This document shows, one piece after another, positions 42,662 through 50,644 of a stretch of 64,000 nt of DNA. This DNA comes from Pseudomonas delhiensis (GTDB taxonomy: Bacteria; Pseudomonadota; Gammaproteobacteria; Pseudomonadales; Pseudomonadaceae): contig NZ_FZPC01000012.1 of assembly GCF_900187975.1 (NCBI RefSeq), positions 124,001-188,000 of the forward strand, given 5' to 3'. Position 1 is the first letter of the stretch. The number at the start of each line of letters is the position of its first letter. The translations under genes and the position numbers were made by a program. Under the pieces are notes generated by a model, which was given only the letters and a program-made list of their open reading frames with translations, was not told the origin of the DNA and did no database searches.

Positions 42662-43843
42662 TCAGGCGATCACCTTGGCCGCCTTCAGCGCCGCCACCTG
42701 CTCGTCGCTGTAGCCCAGCTCGGCCAGCACCTCGGCGCTGTGCGCGCCCGCGGCCACGCCTATGTGCCTGGGCGCCGGCAGGCCGGCGGAGAAGCGGATC
42801 GGGCAGGCCATCTGCCGCTGGCTGCGGCCATCGCCGCGGGGCACCTCGGTGACCAGGCCGCGGGCCTGGATCTGCGGGTGCTCCACCGCTTCGGACAGTG
42901 GCAGCATGGGCTCCACGCAGGCGTCCACGGCGGCGAAACGCTCGCACCAGTCGGCGAAGTCGCGCTTCTCGAACTCGATGGCGATCTCGCGCTTGAGCAG
43001 CTGCTGGTCCTCGGCCTTGGGCGACAGCCCGCGGGCGGCCAGCTCCGGGCGGCCGATGGCGGCGCAGAACTGCTGCATGAACTGCGGCTCCAGGCTGCCC
43101 ACCGAGAACCAGCGGCCGTCGCGGGTGCGGTAGTAGTCGTAGAAACTGCCGCCGTTCAGCGCCTGGGTCTCCATGCCCGGCTCCACGCCGCAGGCCAGGT
43201 AGCCGGCGCCGGCCATGCCGTTCAGGCTGAAGGCGCAGTCGGTCATGCTGATGTCCACCTGCTGGCCCTCGCCGGTCTGCTGGCGGTGGATCACCGCGGC
43301 CAGCAGGCCCATCACCCCGTGCAGCGAGCCGCCGGCCAGGTCCGCCAGCTGCACGCCCAGGGGCAGCGGGCCGGTATCGCGGCGGCCGGTGTAGCTGGCC
43401 ACGCCGGCCAGGGCCAGGTAGTTGATGTCGTGCCCGGCGCGGTCGCGGTAGGGCCCGGTCTGGCCGTAGCCGGTGATGGAGACGTAGATGAGCCTCGGGT
43501 TGATGGCCTTGAGCGCCTCGTAGCCGACGCCCAGCTTGTCCATCACGCCGGGGCGGAACTGTTCCAGGACGATGTCGTACTCGCGCACCAGTTGCTTCAC
43601 CACCTCCACCGCCTCGGGCCGCTTCAGGTCCAGGGCGATGCTGCGCTTGTTGCGGTTGAGGTAGGCATGGCTGGCCGAGACGCCCTCGTCGTGGGGCGGC
43701 AGCACGCGCACCAGGTCCATGCGCGTGGGCGATTCCACGCGCAGCACCTGCGCGCCCATGTCGGCCAGCAGCAGCGAGGCGAAGGGCCCCGGCAGCAGGG
43801 TGGAGAAGTCGAGGACTTTCAGCGAGGCGAGCGGGCCTTTCAT
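42662..43843 (-). CDS. CaiB/BaiF-type CoA transferase / acyl-CoA racemase
   Basis: 393 residues of the class III CoA-transferase family. LKVLDFSTLLPGPFASLLLADMGAQVLRVE is the family start and RNKRSIALDLKRPEA follows. The Asp expected to form the acyl anhydride is in HDINYLALAG. Alpha-methylacyl-CoA racemases share this sequence pattern (HDINYLAL), so racemase activity is possible. It follows an acyl-CoA dehydrogenase gene by 114 nt on the same strand, suggesting catabolism of a branched or unusual acid. Confidence 0.87.
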   Translation of the reverse strand: MKGPLASLKVLDFSTLLPGPFASLLLADMGAQVLRVESPTRMDLVRVLPPHDEGVSASHAYLNRNKRSIALDLKRPEAVEVVKQLVREYDIVLEQFRPGVMDKLGVGYEALKAINPRLIYVSITGYGQTGPYRDRAGHDINYLALAGVASYTGRRDTGPLPLGVQLADLAGGSLHGVMGLLAAVIHRQQTGEGQQVDISMTDCAFSLNGMAGAGYLACGVEPGMETQALNGGSFYDYYRTRDGRWFSVGSLEPQFMQQFCAAIGRPELAARGLSPKAEDQQLLKREIAIEFEKRDFADWCERFAAVDACVEPMLPLSEAVEHPQIQARGLVTEVPRGDGRSQRQMACPIRFSAGLPAPRHIGVAAGAHSAEVLAELGYSDEQVAALKAAKVIA

Positions 43844-43870
43844 GGGAACTCCTGGTTTGGTTTGCTGGCT

Positions 43871-43942
43871 CCCCGCGTTCGCGGGGAAGACACTGTCCGT
43901 GAACTAGCCTTTCCCGTCATTCCCGCGAACGCGGGAATCCAG
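43871..43942. repeat. CGCGAACGCGGG repeat pair
   Basis: CCCCGCGTTCGCGGGG (43871-43886) and CATTCCCGCGAACGCGGG plus AATCCAG (43915-43942) are inverted-repeat units of a widespread bacterial family. They fill the gap between the acyl-CoA dehydrogenase and CoA-transferase genes. Confidence 0.75.
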
Positions 43943-43957
43943 TGAAGCAGCCGGGCC

Positions 43958-45097
43958 TCAGAGCTTCATGCCGCGGCTGATGATTTCCTTCATGATCTCC
44001 GAGGTGCCGGCGAAGATGCGCTGGATGCGCGCATTGGCGTACATCCGGCAGATCGGGTACTCCCACATGTAACCCCAGCCGCCGTGCAGTTGCACGCCCT
44101 CGTCGACCACCTTGCCGAGCAGTTCGGTGGTGAACAGCTTGGCCTCGGCGGCCACCTCGGGGCTGAGCTTCTTCTGGTTGTGGTCCATCACGCAACGGTC
44201 GGTGAACACCTGGGCCACGTCCACCTGGGTGCGCATCTCGGCGAGCTTGAAGCGGGTGTTCTGGAAGTGCGCGATGGGGCGGTCGAAGGCCTTGCGCTCC
44301 TTCACGTAGTCGATGGTCGCCTGCAGCGCCGCCTCGGCCCCGGCCACCGCGCCGCAGGCGTTGGTCAGGCGCTCCTGGGCGAGCATGTTCATCAGGTAGT
44401 AGAAGCCGCCCTTGGCGTCGCCCAGCAGGTTCTCCTTGGGCACCTTGACGTCGTTGAAGAACAGCTCGGCGGTGTCCTGGCTCTTCATGCCCAGCTTCTT
44501 CAGGTTGCGCCCGCGCTCGAAGCCAGGCATGCCGCGCTCCACCAGGAACAGGCCCATGGCGTGCTTGTTGTTGGGGTCGGTCTTGGCCGCGACTATCACC
44601 AGGTCGGCCAGCAGGCCGTTGGAGATGAACACCTTGGAGCCGTTGAGGACGTAGTGGTCGCCCTTGTCCACCGCGGTGGTGCGCATGCCGGCCAGGTCGG
44701 AGCCGGCGGCGGGCTCGGTCATGGCCACGGCGAGGATGGTTTCGCCGCGGATGATCCCGGGCAGGAAACGCGCCTTCTGCTCGGGGCTGCCGTACTCGGC
44801 GATGTAGGGCCCGCACAGCGCGGAGTGCAGCGGGATCATGAAGCCCGGCTCGTTGATGCGCGCCAGCTCCTCGCACATGATCTGCTCGTAGCGGAAGTCC
44901 TTCAGTCCGGCGCCGCCGTATTCCTCGTCGGCCCAGGGCAGCAGGAAGCCCTGCTCGCCAGCCTTCAGCCAGACGCTGCGGTCGACCACCCCGGCCTCTT
45001 CCCAGGCCTCCTGGTGCGGCACCACTTCCTTGGCGAGGAAGGCGGCGAAGGCATCGCGGAACAGGTTGTGCTCGGTCTCGAAGTGTATGCGCTGCAT
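43958..45097 (-). CDS. Acyl-CoA dehydrogenase, long-chain/isovaleryl type
   Basis: 379 residues with FAD-binding MTEPAAGSDLAGMRTTAV and C-terminal GGWGYMWEYPICRMYANARIQRIFAGTSEIMKE. The usual medium-chain catalytic Glu (YEGT) is Ala here (FAGT). A Glu in MLAQERLTNACG sits where long-chain and isovaleryl-CoA dehydrogenases have theirs, so it is active but of that subtype. ATG 45097 follows AGGATT. Electrons should go to ETF. It lies upstream of the CaiB-type gene. Confidence 0.9.
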   Translation of the reverse strand: MQRIHFETEHNLFRDAFAAFLAKEVVPHQEAWEEAGVVDRSVWLKAGEQGFLLPWADEEYGGAGLKDFRYEQIMCEELARINEPGFMIPLHSALCGPYIAEYGSPEQKARFLPGIIRGETILAVAMTEPAAGSDLAGMRTTAVDKGDHYVLNGSKVFISNGLLADLVIVAAKTDPNNKHAMGLFLVERGMPGFERGRNLKKLGMKSQDTAELFFNDVKVPKENLLGDAKGGFYYLMNMLAQERLTNACGAVAGAEAALQATIDYVKERKAFDRPIAHFQNTRFKLAEMRTQVDVAQVFTDRCVMDHNQKKLSPEVAAEAKLFTTELLGKVVDEGVQLHGGWGYMWEYPICRMYANARIQRIFAGTSEIMKEIISRGMKL

Positions 45098-45227
45098 GGC
45101 GGCGAATCCTGGTCGGTGGAGGTGCCGGCAGGTTAGGTGCCAGCCCCGCCGCGCCTCAATGACGGCAGCGCTCAGCCTGGATTGACGCTTTCGTTCAAGC
45201 GGTGATCGACGCGTGGAGTCGAAGAGC

Positions 45228-45288
45228 ATCGCGGACGAAGTCCGCTCCTACGGTTCCGGGGACGCACGGCCATGGGGCGGATAACGCC
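45228..45288. repeat. REP variant plus GGATAAC fragment
   Basis: ATCGCGGACGAAGTCCGCTC unit (45228-45253) and GCGGATAACGCC (45276-45287), remnants of two repeat families. The gap 45098-45377 holds these and the porin terminator. Confidence 0.7.
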
Positions 45289-45314
45289 TGCGGCCTTCGC
45301 GGCGGCCCGCTGAC

Positions 45315-45341
45315 AAAAAAGCCCCGCCAGGTGGCGGGGCC
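45315..45341 (-). terminator. Rho-independent terminator of the porin gene
   Basis: Minus strand: GCCCCGCC-ACCT-GGCGGGGC followed by TTTTTT, 37 nt after the oprD-like stop. Confidence 0.92.
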
Positions 45342-45377
45342 CAAACCATAGGAGTGACGTCTCGCTTCAGCGCGCTG

Positions 45378-46676
45378 TCACCACAGCGGCATGGTGTAGC
45401 TGAGGATCAGGCGGTTCTCGTCGGCCTTGTTGGACGAGGCGCTGTTGCGGGCGAAGTCGCTGCGGGTGGTCGCGTTGCGCCACTTGATGCCGAAGCCCTT
45501 GAGCGCGCCTTCCTGGACGACGTAGGCGATGTCGGTGTCGCGTTCCCATTCCTTGCCTTCGTCGCCGCTGGCGTTGAGCAGGTCGACGTTGTCGCCCTTC
45601 ACGTAGCGGGTCATGAAGGTCAGGCCGGGGATGCCGAGGCCGGCGAAGTTGTAGTCGTAGCGGGCCTGCCAGGACTTCTCGTCCTTGTTGGCGAAGTCCA
45701 GGATCTGGATGTAGTTCACCAGGTAGGGGTCGGTGCCGTTGATGTAGGCGAAGCCGGTGTCACCGCTCATCTTCTGGTAGCCGACGCCGAAGGCGTGGTA
45801 ACCCAGGTTGTAGGTGACCATGGCGTTGAACGCCTTGTTGTCGACGTTGCTGCCGCCGTCGTCGGTGGACTTGGCCCAGCGGATGTCGGACTTCAGCGAC
45901 TGGCCTTCGGCGATCGGCAGGGTCCAGCCGACGGTCAGGTAGTGCTGCTTGTAGAAGTCGTCCAGTTGGCCGTAGTGGTAGCCGGTGCTGAAGTTCTTGG
46001 TCCAGTTGTAGGTGGCGCCGGCGTAGTCGAACTCGTTGGTGGTGTTGCCGCTGCGCACGGTGATGTTCTTCTTGCCGCCGGTGGTGACGGTCATTTCCTC
46101 GTAGTTGGAGGAGTCGCGGCGGTTGGTCTGGTTCAGGCGGCCGGCGTCGAAGTTCAGGCCGTCGAGCTGGGTGGAGTTGACCGCGCTGCCCACGAAGAGC
46201 TGCGGCAGCAGGCGGCTGTCGTTGGTCACGACAACAGGCAGCTTGGGCGTCAGGGTGCCCATCTTCAGGGTGTTCTTCTCGTAGCGCAGCTTGAGGGTGG
46301 CGCCGCCCTTGCTGAAGTCGTCCGGGGCGTCGCCATCGGCGGTCTTGGGCAGCAGGCCGGTGCCGGTGCGGTCCGCGCTGGAGTCCAGCTTCAGGCCCAG
46401 GGCGGCGATGCCGTCGACGCCCACGCCGATGGTGCCGTCGGTGTAGCCCGACTCGAACTTCAGGATGAAGCCCTGGCCCCACTCTTCCTGCTTGCTCTGC
46501 TGCGCCTGGGTGGAACTGCGGAAATCCCGGTTGAAGTAGAAGTTGCGCAGTTCAACGTTGGCCTTGCTGTCCGAAATGAAGTCGGCGTGAGCGACTGCGG
46601 GTACGACAATGCTGGCGCCGAGCACGGCCTGCGCCAGCCCGCCCATGGCAAAACCGGCGTAGTTCTTACGGATCAT
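45378..46676 (-). CDS. OprD-family outer-membrane porin
   Basis: 432 residues. A signal peptide ends VAHA before D-F-I-S (about residue 31). The mature barrel starts DFISDSKANVELRNFYFNRDF, the OprD/Occ family opening, and ends SYTMPLW with a terminal aromatic for outer-membrane assembly. GQGFILKFESGYTDGTIGVGVDGIAALGLKLD is strongly conserved in the family. OprD members take up basic amino acids (OccD) or cyclic/aromatic acids (OccK); the subtype cannot be fixed here. Ribosome site AAGGGGA precedes ATG. Confidence 0.94.
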   Translation of the reverse strand: MIRKNYAGFAMGGLAQAVLGASIVVPAVAHADFISDSKANVELRNFYFNRDFRSSTQAQQSKQEEWGQGFILKFESGYTDGTIGVGVDGIAALGLKLDSSADRTGTGLLPKTADGDAPDDFSKGGATLKLRYEKNTLKMGTLTPKLPVVVTNDSRLLPQLFVGSAVNSTQLDGLNFDAGRLNQTNRRDSSNYEEMTVTTGGKKNITVRSGNTTNEFDYAGATYNWTKNFSTGYHYGQLDDFYKQHYLTVGWTLPIAEGQSLKSDIRWAKSTDDGGSNVDNKAFNAMVTYNLGYHAFGVGYQKMSGDTGFAYINGTDPYLVNYIQILDFANKDEKSWQARYDYNFAGLGIPGLTFMTRYVKGDNVDLLNASGDEGKEWERDTDIAYVVQEGALKGFGIKWRNATTRSDFARNSASSNKADENRLILSYTMPLW

Positions 46677-46881
46677 CAGGATTCCCCTTATGGTGTTTTA
46701 AGCGTTGAACACGCTGAGCGCCTGGCATGCAGGGCGCGGCCCCCATGGTCTCGCGCAGCCGTTTGGCGGCTCTTCTGTGTTGCGGGGAATCTTGGCCGGG
46801 GGTTATTTCAGATCGGCGGCATAGATATAAACTTTTTGTTACAGCTGAACTTTTCCGAAAAACTCGACTACGCGGTCATCG

Positions 46882-46913
46882 GCTGACAGTAGCGACTGTC
46901 AGCAATGACTGAC
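46882..46913. promoter_or_regulatory. CTGAC/GTCAG half-site array between porin and dedA
   Basis: GCTGACAG and CTGTCAGC form a perfect 8-bp inverted repeat with a 6-bp spacer (46882-46903). A third half-site CTGAC (46909-46913) overlaps the dedA -35 box. The layout suggests a regulator site in the 293-nt divergent region; no gene is seen there. Confidence 0.5.
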
Positions 46914-46937
46914 GCACCGGACGGGCGGCAGTATGCT
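46909..46937 (+). promoter_or_regulatory. Promoter of the DedA-rhodanese gene
   Basis: CTGACG (46909-46914) and TATGCT (46932-46937) are spaced exactly 17 nt, 33 nt before the ATG. Confidence 0.6.
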
Positions 46938-46969
46938 GTCGCCTCCCACTCCACCGCCGCGCCCACCCC

Positions 46970-47905
46970 ATGCAAGAACTGCAACCGCTGATCGAACGCT
47001 ACGGCCCCGCCCTGCTCTTCCTCAATGTGCTGCTGGAACAGCTGGGCCTGCCGATTCCCGCCTACCCGGCGCTGATCGTCGCCGGCGCCCTGGCGCTGCA
47101 GGGGCACGGGGTGTCCCTCGGCGAGGCGCTGGCGGTGGCCACCCTGGCCTGCCTGATCGCCGACACCGCCTGGTACTTCGCCGGCCGCCGCTATGGCGGC
47201 TTCCTGCTGCGCAGCATCTGCAAGGTGTCGCTGTCGCGCGACAGTTGCATCCGCCAGAGCCAGAGCCTGTACCTGCGCATCGGCCCGCGCGCGCTCTTGA
47301 TCAGCAAGTTCCTGCCCGGCGCCGGCGCCTTGTCCACCAGCCTGGCCGGCATGACCGGCACGCCGCTGCGCCGCTTCCTCGGCTACGACTTCGCCGGCTC
47401 GGCGCTGTGGGTGGGCTCGGCGCTGCTGCTGGGCGCCATCTTCAGCGACACCGTTGACAGCCTGCTGGGCTGGCTGCACGACTACGCCACCCGCGGCCTG
47501 CTGTTGCTCCTGGCGGCCTTCGCGGCGTTCATCGTCTGGCGCCTGTGGCAGCGCTACAGCCTGCTGCGGCGCACCGCGCGGGTTCCCCGGATCAGCGTGG
47601 AGGAGCTGCGCGAGCGCCTGGCCCAGGGCGATACCCCGCTGATCCTCGACGTGCGCGCCGAGGCCGGCGAGGACGGCATCCCCGGGGCCATCCCGATGAC
47701 CCTGGACAGCCCGCTGGACGGCCTGGCCGACAGCCTGGGCCGGGCCGACGTGGTCATCTATTGCGCCTGCCCCAACGAACTCTCCGCGGCCATGCTCGCC
47801 GAACGCCTGCGCAAGCACGGCTACCCGCGCGCCTGGGCGCTGTCCGGCGGGCTGGAGGCGTGGCAGGCGAGCCAGGCCCGGTCCGGAGTCGACGCGCTTT
47901 CGTAG
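46970..47905 (+). CDS. DedA-family membrane protein fused to a rhodanese domain
   Basis: 311 residues. Residues 1 to about 195 are a DedA protein (FLNVLLEQLGLPIPAYPALIVAGAL; FLPGAGALSTSLAGMTGTPLRRF), a family linked to undecaprenyl-phosphate or lipid flipping. After a membrane segment near 178-198, residues about 208-300 form a rhodanese domain (ISVEELRERL, LILDVRAE, VVIYCACPNELSAAMLAERL). The active-site loop has Cys in IYCAC. The domain faces the cytoplasm if the last helix ends inside. The fusion joins membrane transport and sulfur or phosphoryl chemistry. Confidence 0.88.
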   Translation: MQELQPLIERYGPALLFLNVLLEQLGLPIPAYPALIVAGALALQGHGVSLGEALAVATLACLIADTAWYFAGRRYGGFLLRSICKVSLSRDSCIRQSQSLYLRIGPRALLISKFLPGAGALSTSLAGMTGTPLRRFLGYDFAGSALWVGSALLLGAIFSDTVDSLLGWLHDYATRGLLLLLAAFAAFIVWRLWQRYSLLRRTARVPRISVEELRERLAQGDTPLILDVRAEAGEDGIPGAIPMTLDSPLDGLADSLGRADVVIYCACPNELSAAMLAERLRKHGYPRAWALSGGLEAWQASQARSGVDALS

Positions 47906-47944
47906 CAGCGGGTTCATCCGCGATCAATGCGCGATGCAGGGCTA

Positions 47945-48236
47945 TCGCGGACGGAGTCCGCTCCTACGGGGAATGACCTTCCGCCGCGGGCTCCGGCAGC
48001 CGTGGCGATGGGTATCGCTTCGCTCAACCCATCCTACGACGGTGTTTCTTCTGCGCCGCGTAGGAGCGGATTCCATCCGCGATTGGACTCACCGGCCACG
48101 CCGGGTACCCTGGCGGCACGGCCAACGGCGGATAACCGCGAACGGTTATGCGCCCTACGCCATGGCCGGGCCTGGCGTAGGGCGCATAACGCCTACGGCG
48201 TTATCCGCCGAATCGCGGGCAGGGCCCGCTCCTACA
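47945..48236. repeat. Cluster of four repeat families
   Basis: Contains REP-like TCGCGGACGGAGTCCGCTCC (47945-47968), GGATGGGT repeat in reverse (48007-48036), REP-like GTAGGAGCGGATTCC (48060-48082), the GGATAAC compound element (48128-48209) and a last REP half (48213-48236). The 346-nt gap 47906-48251 contains no gene. Confidence 0.85.
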
Positions 48237-48251
48237 GATTGATGGAAAGCG

Positions 48252-48491
48252 TCAGCGCCGCGAGTGATCCCGGCGCAGCTCGGCCAGCCGCGCGGCCAGC
48301 AGGTCCAGGCCGGCTTCGCGGTTTTCCGGCAGGCGGCGCAGGGTCGCCTGGGTCAGGCGCATCTGGCGGATGAAGCGCCGGCAGTGGCGGCACAATAGTA
48401 GGTGGCGGCGCACCGCCAGTTTCTCGCGCAGGCCGAGCTGGCTGTCCAGCAGGTCGCTGGAGAGGGCCACCAGTTCCTTGCAGGTCAGCAT
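48252..48491 (-). CDS. Small zinc-finger anti-sigma factor
   Basis: 79 residues. HLLLCRHC (H-x3-C-x2-C, about residues 30-37) with Cys4 near the N-terminus (MLTCKEL) makes a ZAS zinc site as in RsrA/ChrR-type anti-sigma factors. There is no membrane helix, so it is cytoplasmic. It overlaps the sigma gene by 7 nt, indicating coupled synthesis and a one-to-one partnership. Zinc with two or three thiols suggests redox or metal sensing, an inference. Confidence 0.85.
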   Translation of the reverse strand: MLTCKELVALSSDLLDSQLGLREKLAVRRHLLLCRHCRRFIRQMRLTQATLRRLPENREAGLDLLAARLAELRRDHSRR

Positions 48492-49093
48492 TGGCCGGTC
48501 TCCTCGAAATGCTCCAGGGTGGCGAACAGCTTCAGCCGCCCGCGGTGCAGCAGCACCCGGACATTGGAGAGGGAAAGCGCCAGCAGATTACAGATTTCCT
48601 GCAACTCCAGGCCCTGGCGCTCGCGCAGCAGGACCACGCTGCGCTGCATGTCCGACAGGCTGAGCAGGGTTTTTTCCAGGCACTCGCGCAGTTCGTCCTC
48701 GGCCAGCAGGGCCTCGGGGGAGTCCGAGTGCCAGGCCTGGGGCGCGGAACGCCAGTGGCCGTCGGCGGCGAAGCGGCTGTCGTCGACGCTGCCGTGGGGC
48801 GCCGGCAGGTCGTCCAGCGACACTTCCCGGCGCACCTGGCGCAACCTGCTCTTGGCGGTGTTGGCGGTGACGGTCAGCAGCCAGGTCTTGAGGCTGGAAC
48901 GCCCCTGGAAGCCGTCCAGGTGGCGCACCACGGCGAGCCAGGCGTCCTGCACCACCTCATCGGCGTGGGCGCTGCCGACGATGGCCAGGGCCACGGCGCG
49001 CATGGCGCCCTGGTAGGCCGCGACCATCTCGCGGAAGGCCGCGTCCTCGCCGGCGCGCAGGCGCGCCAGCAGTTCGCCGTCGGCTTCGCCCAC
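48485..49093 (-). CDS. ECF sigma factor
   Basis: 202 residues. Region 2 reads AYQGAMRAVALAIVGSAHADEVVQDAWLAVVRHLDGF with the -10 recognition part, and region 4 reads LQEICNLLALSLSNVRVLLHRGRLKL. The linker (about 90-130) is longer than usual. It is equivalent to PA3285 by synteny. It probably controls genes including its own operon and possibly the FabH-like gene just upstream. The stop lies inside the anti-sigma start region. Confidence 0.92.
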   Translation of the reverse strand: MGEADGELLARLRAGEDAAFREMVAAYQGAMRAVALAIVGSAHADEVVQDAWLAVVRHLDGFQGRSSLKTWLLTVTANTAKSRLRQVRREVSLDDLPAPHGSVDDSRFAADGHWRSAPQAWHSDSPEALLAEDELRECLEKTLLSLSDMQRSVVLLRERQGLELQEICNLLALSLSNVRVLLHRGRLKLFATLEHFEETGQC

Positions 49094-49097
49094 CCGG

Positions 49098-50219
49098 TCA
49101 GCGCTTGCGCAGGATCACGCTGCCGATGGAGTAGCCGGCGCCGAAGGAGCTGAGCACGCCGATGGAACCGGCGGGCAGGTCCTCGTGGTACTTGTGCAGG
49201 GCGATCACCGAGCCGGCCGAGCTGGTGTTGGCGTAGGTGTCGAGGATCACCGGCGCCTCGTGGGCCTCGGCGTCGCGGCCGAGCAGCTTGCGGGTGATCA
49301 GCAGGTTCATGTTGAGGTTGGCCTGGTGCAGCCAGAAGCGCTTGACCTCGGTGACCGGGATGTCGTGCTGCGCCAGGTGCTCGCCGATCAGCTCGGCGAC
49401 CATCGGGCAGACGTCCTTGAACACCTTGCGGCCTTCCTGGACGAACAGCTTGTCGCGCTGGCCGATGCCCTCTTCCGCGGCGCGGTTGAGGAAGCCGAAG
49501 TTGTTGCGGATGTTGTTGGAGAACTGCGTCAGCAGCTTGGTGCTGACGATGTCGAACTGCTGCTTGCCGACGGCCTGGTCGGCGCGCTCGACGATCACCG
49601 CGGTGGCGGCGTCGCCGAAGATGAAGTGGCTGTCGCGGTCGCGGAAGTTCAGGTGGCCGGTGCAGATTTCCGGGTTGACCATCAGGATGGCGCGGGCCTG
49701 GCCCAGTTGCACGGCGTTGGCCGCGGCCTGCAGGCCGAAGGTGGCCGAGGAGCAGGCCACGTTCATGTCGAAGCCGAAGCCCTGGATGCCCAGTGCGGCC
49801 TGGACCTCGATGGCCACCGCCGGGTAGGCGCGCTGCAGGTTGGAGCAGGCGACGATGATCCCGTCGATGTCCTGCGCGGTGCGGCCGGCGCGATGCAGCG
49901 CCTCCCTGGCGGCGTGCACGGCCATCTCGCAGAGGATGCCCCAGTCGTCGTTGCTGCGCTCGGGGATGCGCGGGACCATGCGCTGCGGATCGAGGATGCC
50001 TTCCTTGTCGACCACGAAGCGGCTCTTGATGCCGGAGGCCTTCTCGATGAACGCCGAACTGGACTCGTTGAGCGCTTCCAGTTCGCCCCTGGCGATGGCT
50101 TCGGCGTGCTGGTCGTTGTACTGGCGGACGTAGGTATTGAAGGACTCCACCAGTTCATCGTTGGAGATGCTGAACGGCGGGGTATAGAGACCGGTTCCGC
50201 TGATCACGACTTTATGCAC
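49098..50219 (-). CDS. Beta-ketoacyl-ACP synthase III-like enzyme (PA3286 type)
   Basis: 373 residues starting with GTG at 50219, preceded by AGAGAGGA. The thiolase-fold triad is present: Cys in NVACSSATFG, His in FWLHQANLNMN, Asn in DTYANTSSAG. It is longer than E. coli FabH (317) and has an insertion around residues 30-60 (YNDQHAEAIARGELEAL), as in PA3286, which condenses octanoyl-CoA with malonyl-ACP and so feeds beta-oxidation intermediates to fatty-acid synthesis. The sigma factor gene begins 4 nt downstream of its stop. Confidence 0.92.
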   Translation of the reverse strand: MHKVVISGTGLYTPPFSISNDELVESFNTYVRQYNDQHAEAIARGELEALNESSSAFIEKASGIKSRFVVDKEGILDPQRMVPRIPERSNDDWGILCEMAVHAAREALHRAGRTAQDIDGIIVACSNLQRAYPAVAIEVQAALGIQGFGFDMNVACSSATFGLQAAANAVQLGQARAILMVNPEICTGHLNFRDRDSHFIFGDAATAVIVERADQAVGKQQFDIVSTKLLTQFSNNIRNNFGFLNRAAEEGIGQRDKLFVQEGRKVFKDVCPMVAELIGEHLAQHDIPVTEVKRFWLHQANLNMNLLITRKLLGRDAEAHEAPVILDTYANTSSAGSVIALHKYHEDLPAGSIGVLSSFGAGYSIGSVILRKR

Positions 50220-50240
50220 GGTCAATCCTCTCTCAATCTG

Positions 50241-50258
50241 GCTGCCGGCCCCGGCAGC
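50241..50258 (-). promoter_or_regulatory. Palindrome in the FabH-like leader
   Basis: GCTGCCGG and CCGGCAGC are perfect 8-bp arms around 2 nt, 22 nt before the GTG start. It may be an operator or RNA hairpin. Confidence 0.5.
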
Positions 50259-50305
50259 ATGGTTAGGCATCGATGTGCCCGCCCGCGGGCCGGCACTGCA
50301 AGGGT

Positions 50306-50355
50306 TCCGGCCGCATGGGCCGGAGGCACGCTGCCTGATGACCAGGCAGTGTGCC
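50306..50355. other. Two adjacent strong hairpins
   Basis: TCCGGCC/GGCCGGA (50306-50324) is followed directly by a 13-bp stem GGCACGCTGCCTG/CAGGCAGTGTGCC (50325-50355) with one G-U pair and a 5-nt loop. The region is non-coding and could be part of a structured RNA. The rest of 50220-50644 holds only the terminator at 50595. Confidence 0.55.
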
Positions 50356-50594
50356 ATCGAAGGTGGCGCACTGGCATCCCCGGCCGCCCAACGGCGACGG
50401 CGCTGCGCGGCGCTCGAATAACCGCCGATTATGCGACAAATCGCCGGGAAATGCCGCTGCCGCAGCGCAGTTTTCCAGCAAACGGACCTTGTACCGGGGG
50501 GCTATTGAAAATCCGCGCCTGCTGGCGGCTGGCCACGCCACGACGAACCGCCGGGCGGCTGCGCTGAACCCCTGCGGGGAAACCGCTGTCGAGC

Positions 50595-50620
50595 AAAGGG
50601 GCGCCCGTGGGCGCCCCTTT
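50595..50620 (+). terminator. Terminator 25 nt before the acyltransferase start
   Basis: AAAGGGGCGCCC and GGGCGCCCCTTT are perfect 12-nt arms with 2 nt between. It lies in the apparent 5' leader of the next gene, so it is either an attenuator or the end of an unlisted small RNA. Confidence 0.7.
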
Positions 50621-50644
50621 CCATGTGCAACGACAGAGGTAGCG

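Noticed and set aside
45354-46886. A 510-codon plus-strand frame opposite the porin
   Set aside because: Antisense of an OprD-family gene with signal peptide and barrel end; Val/Gly/Ala-rich with no domain.
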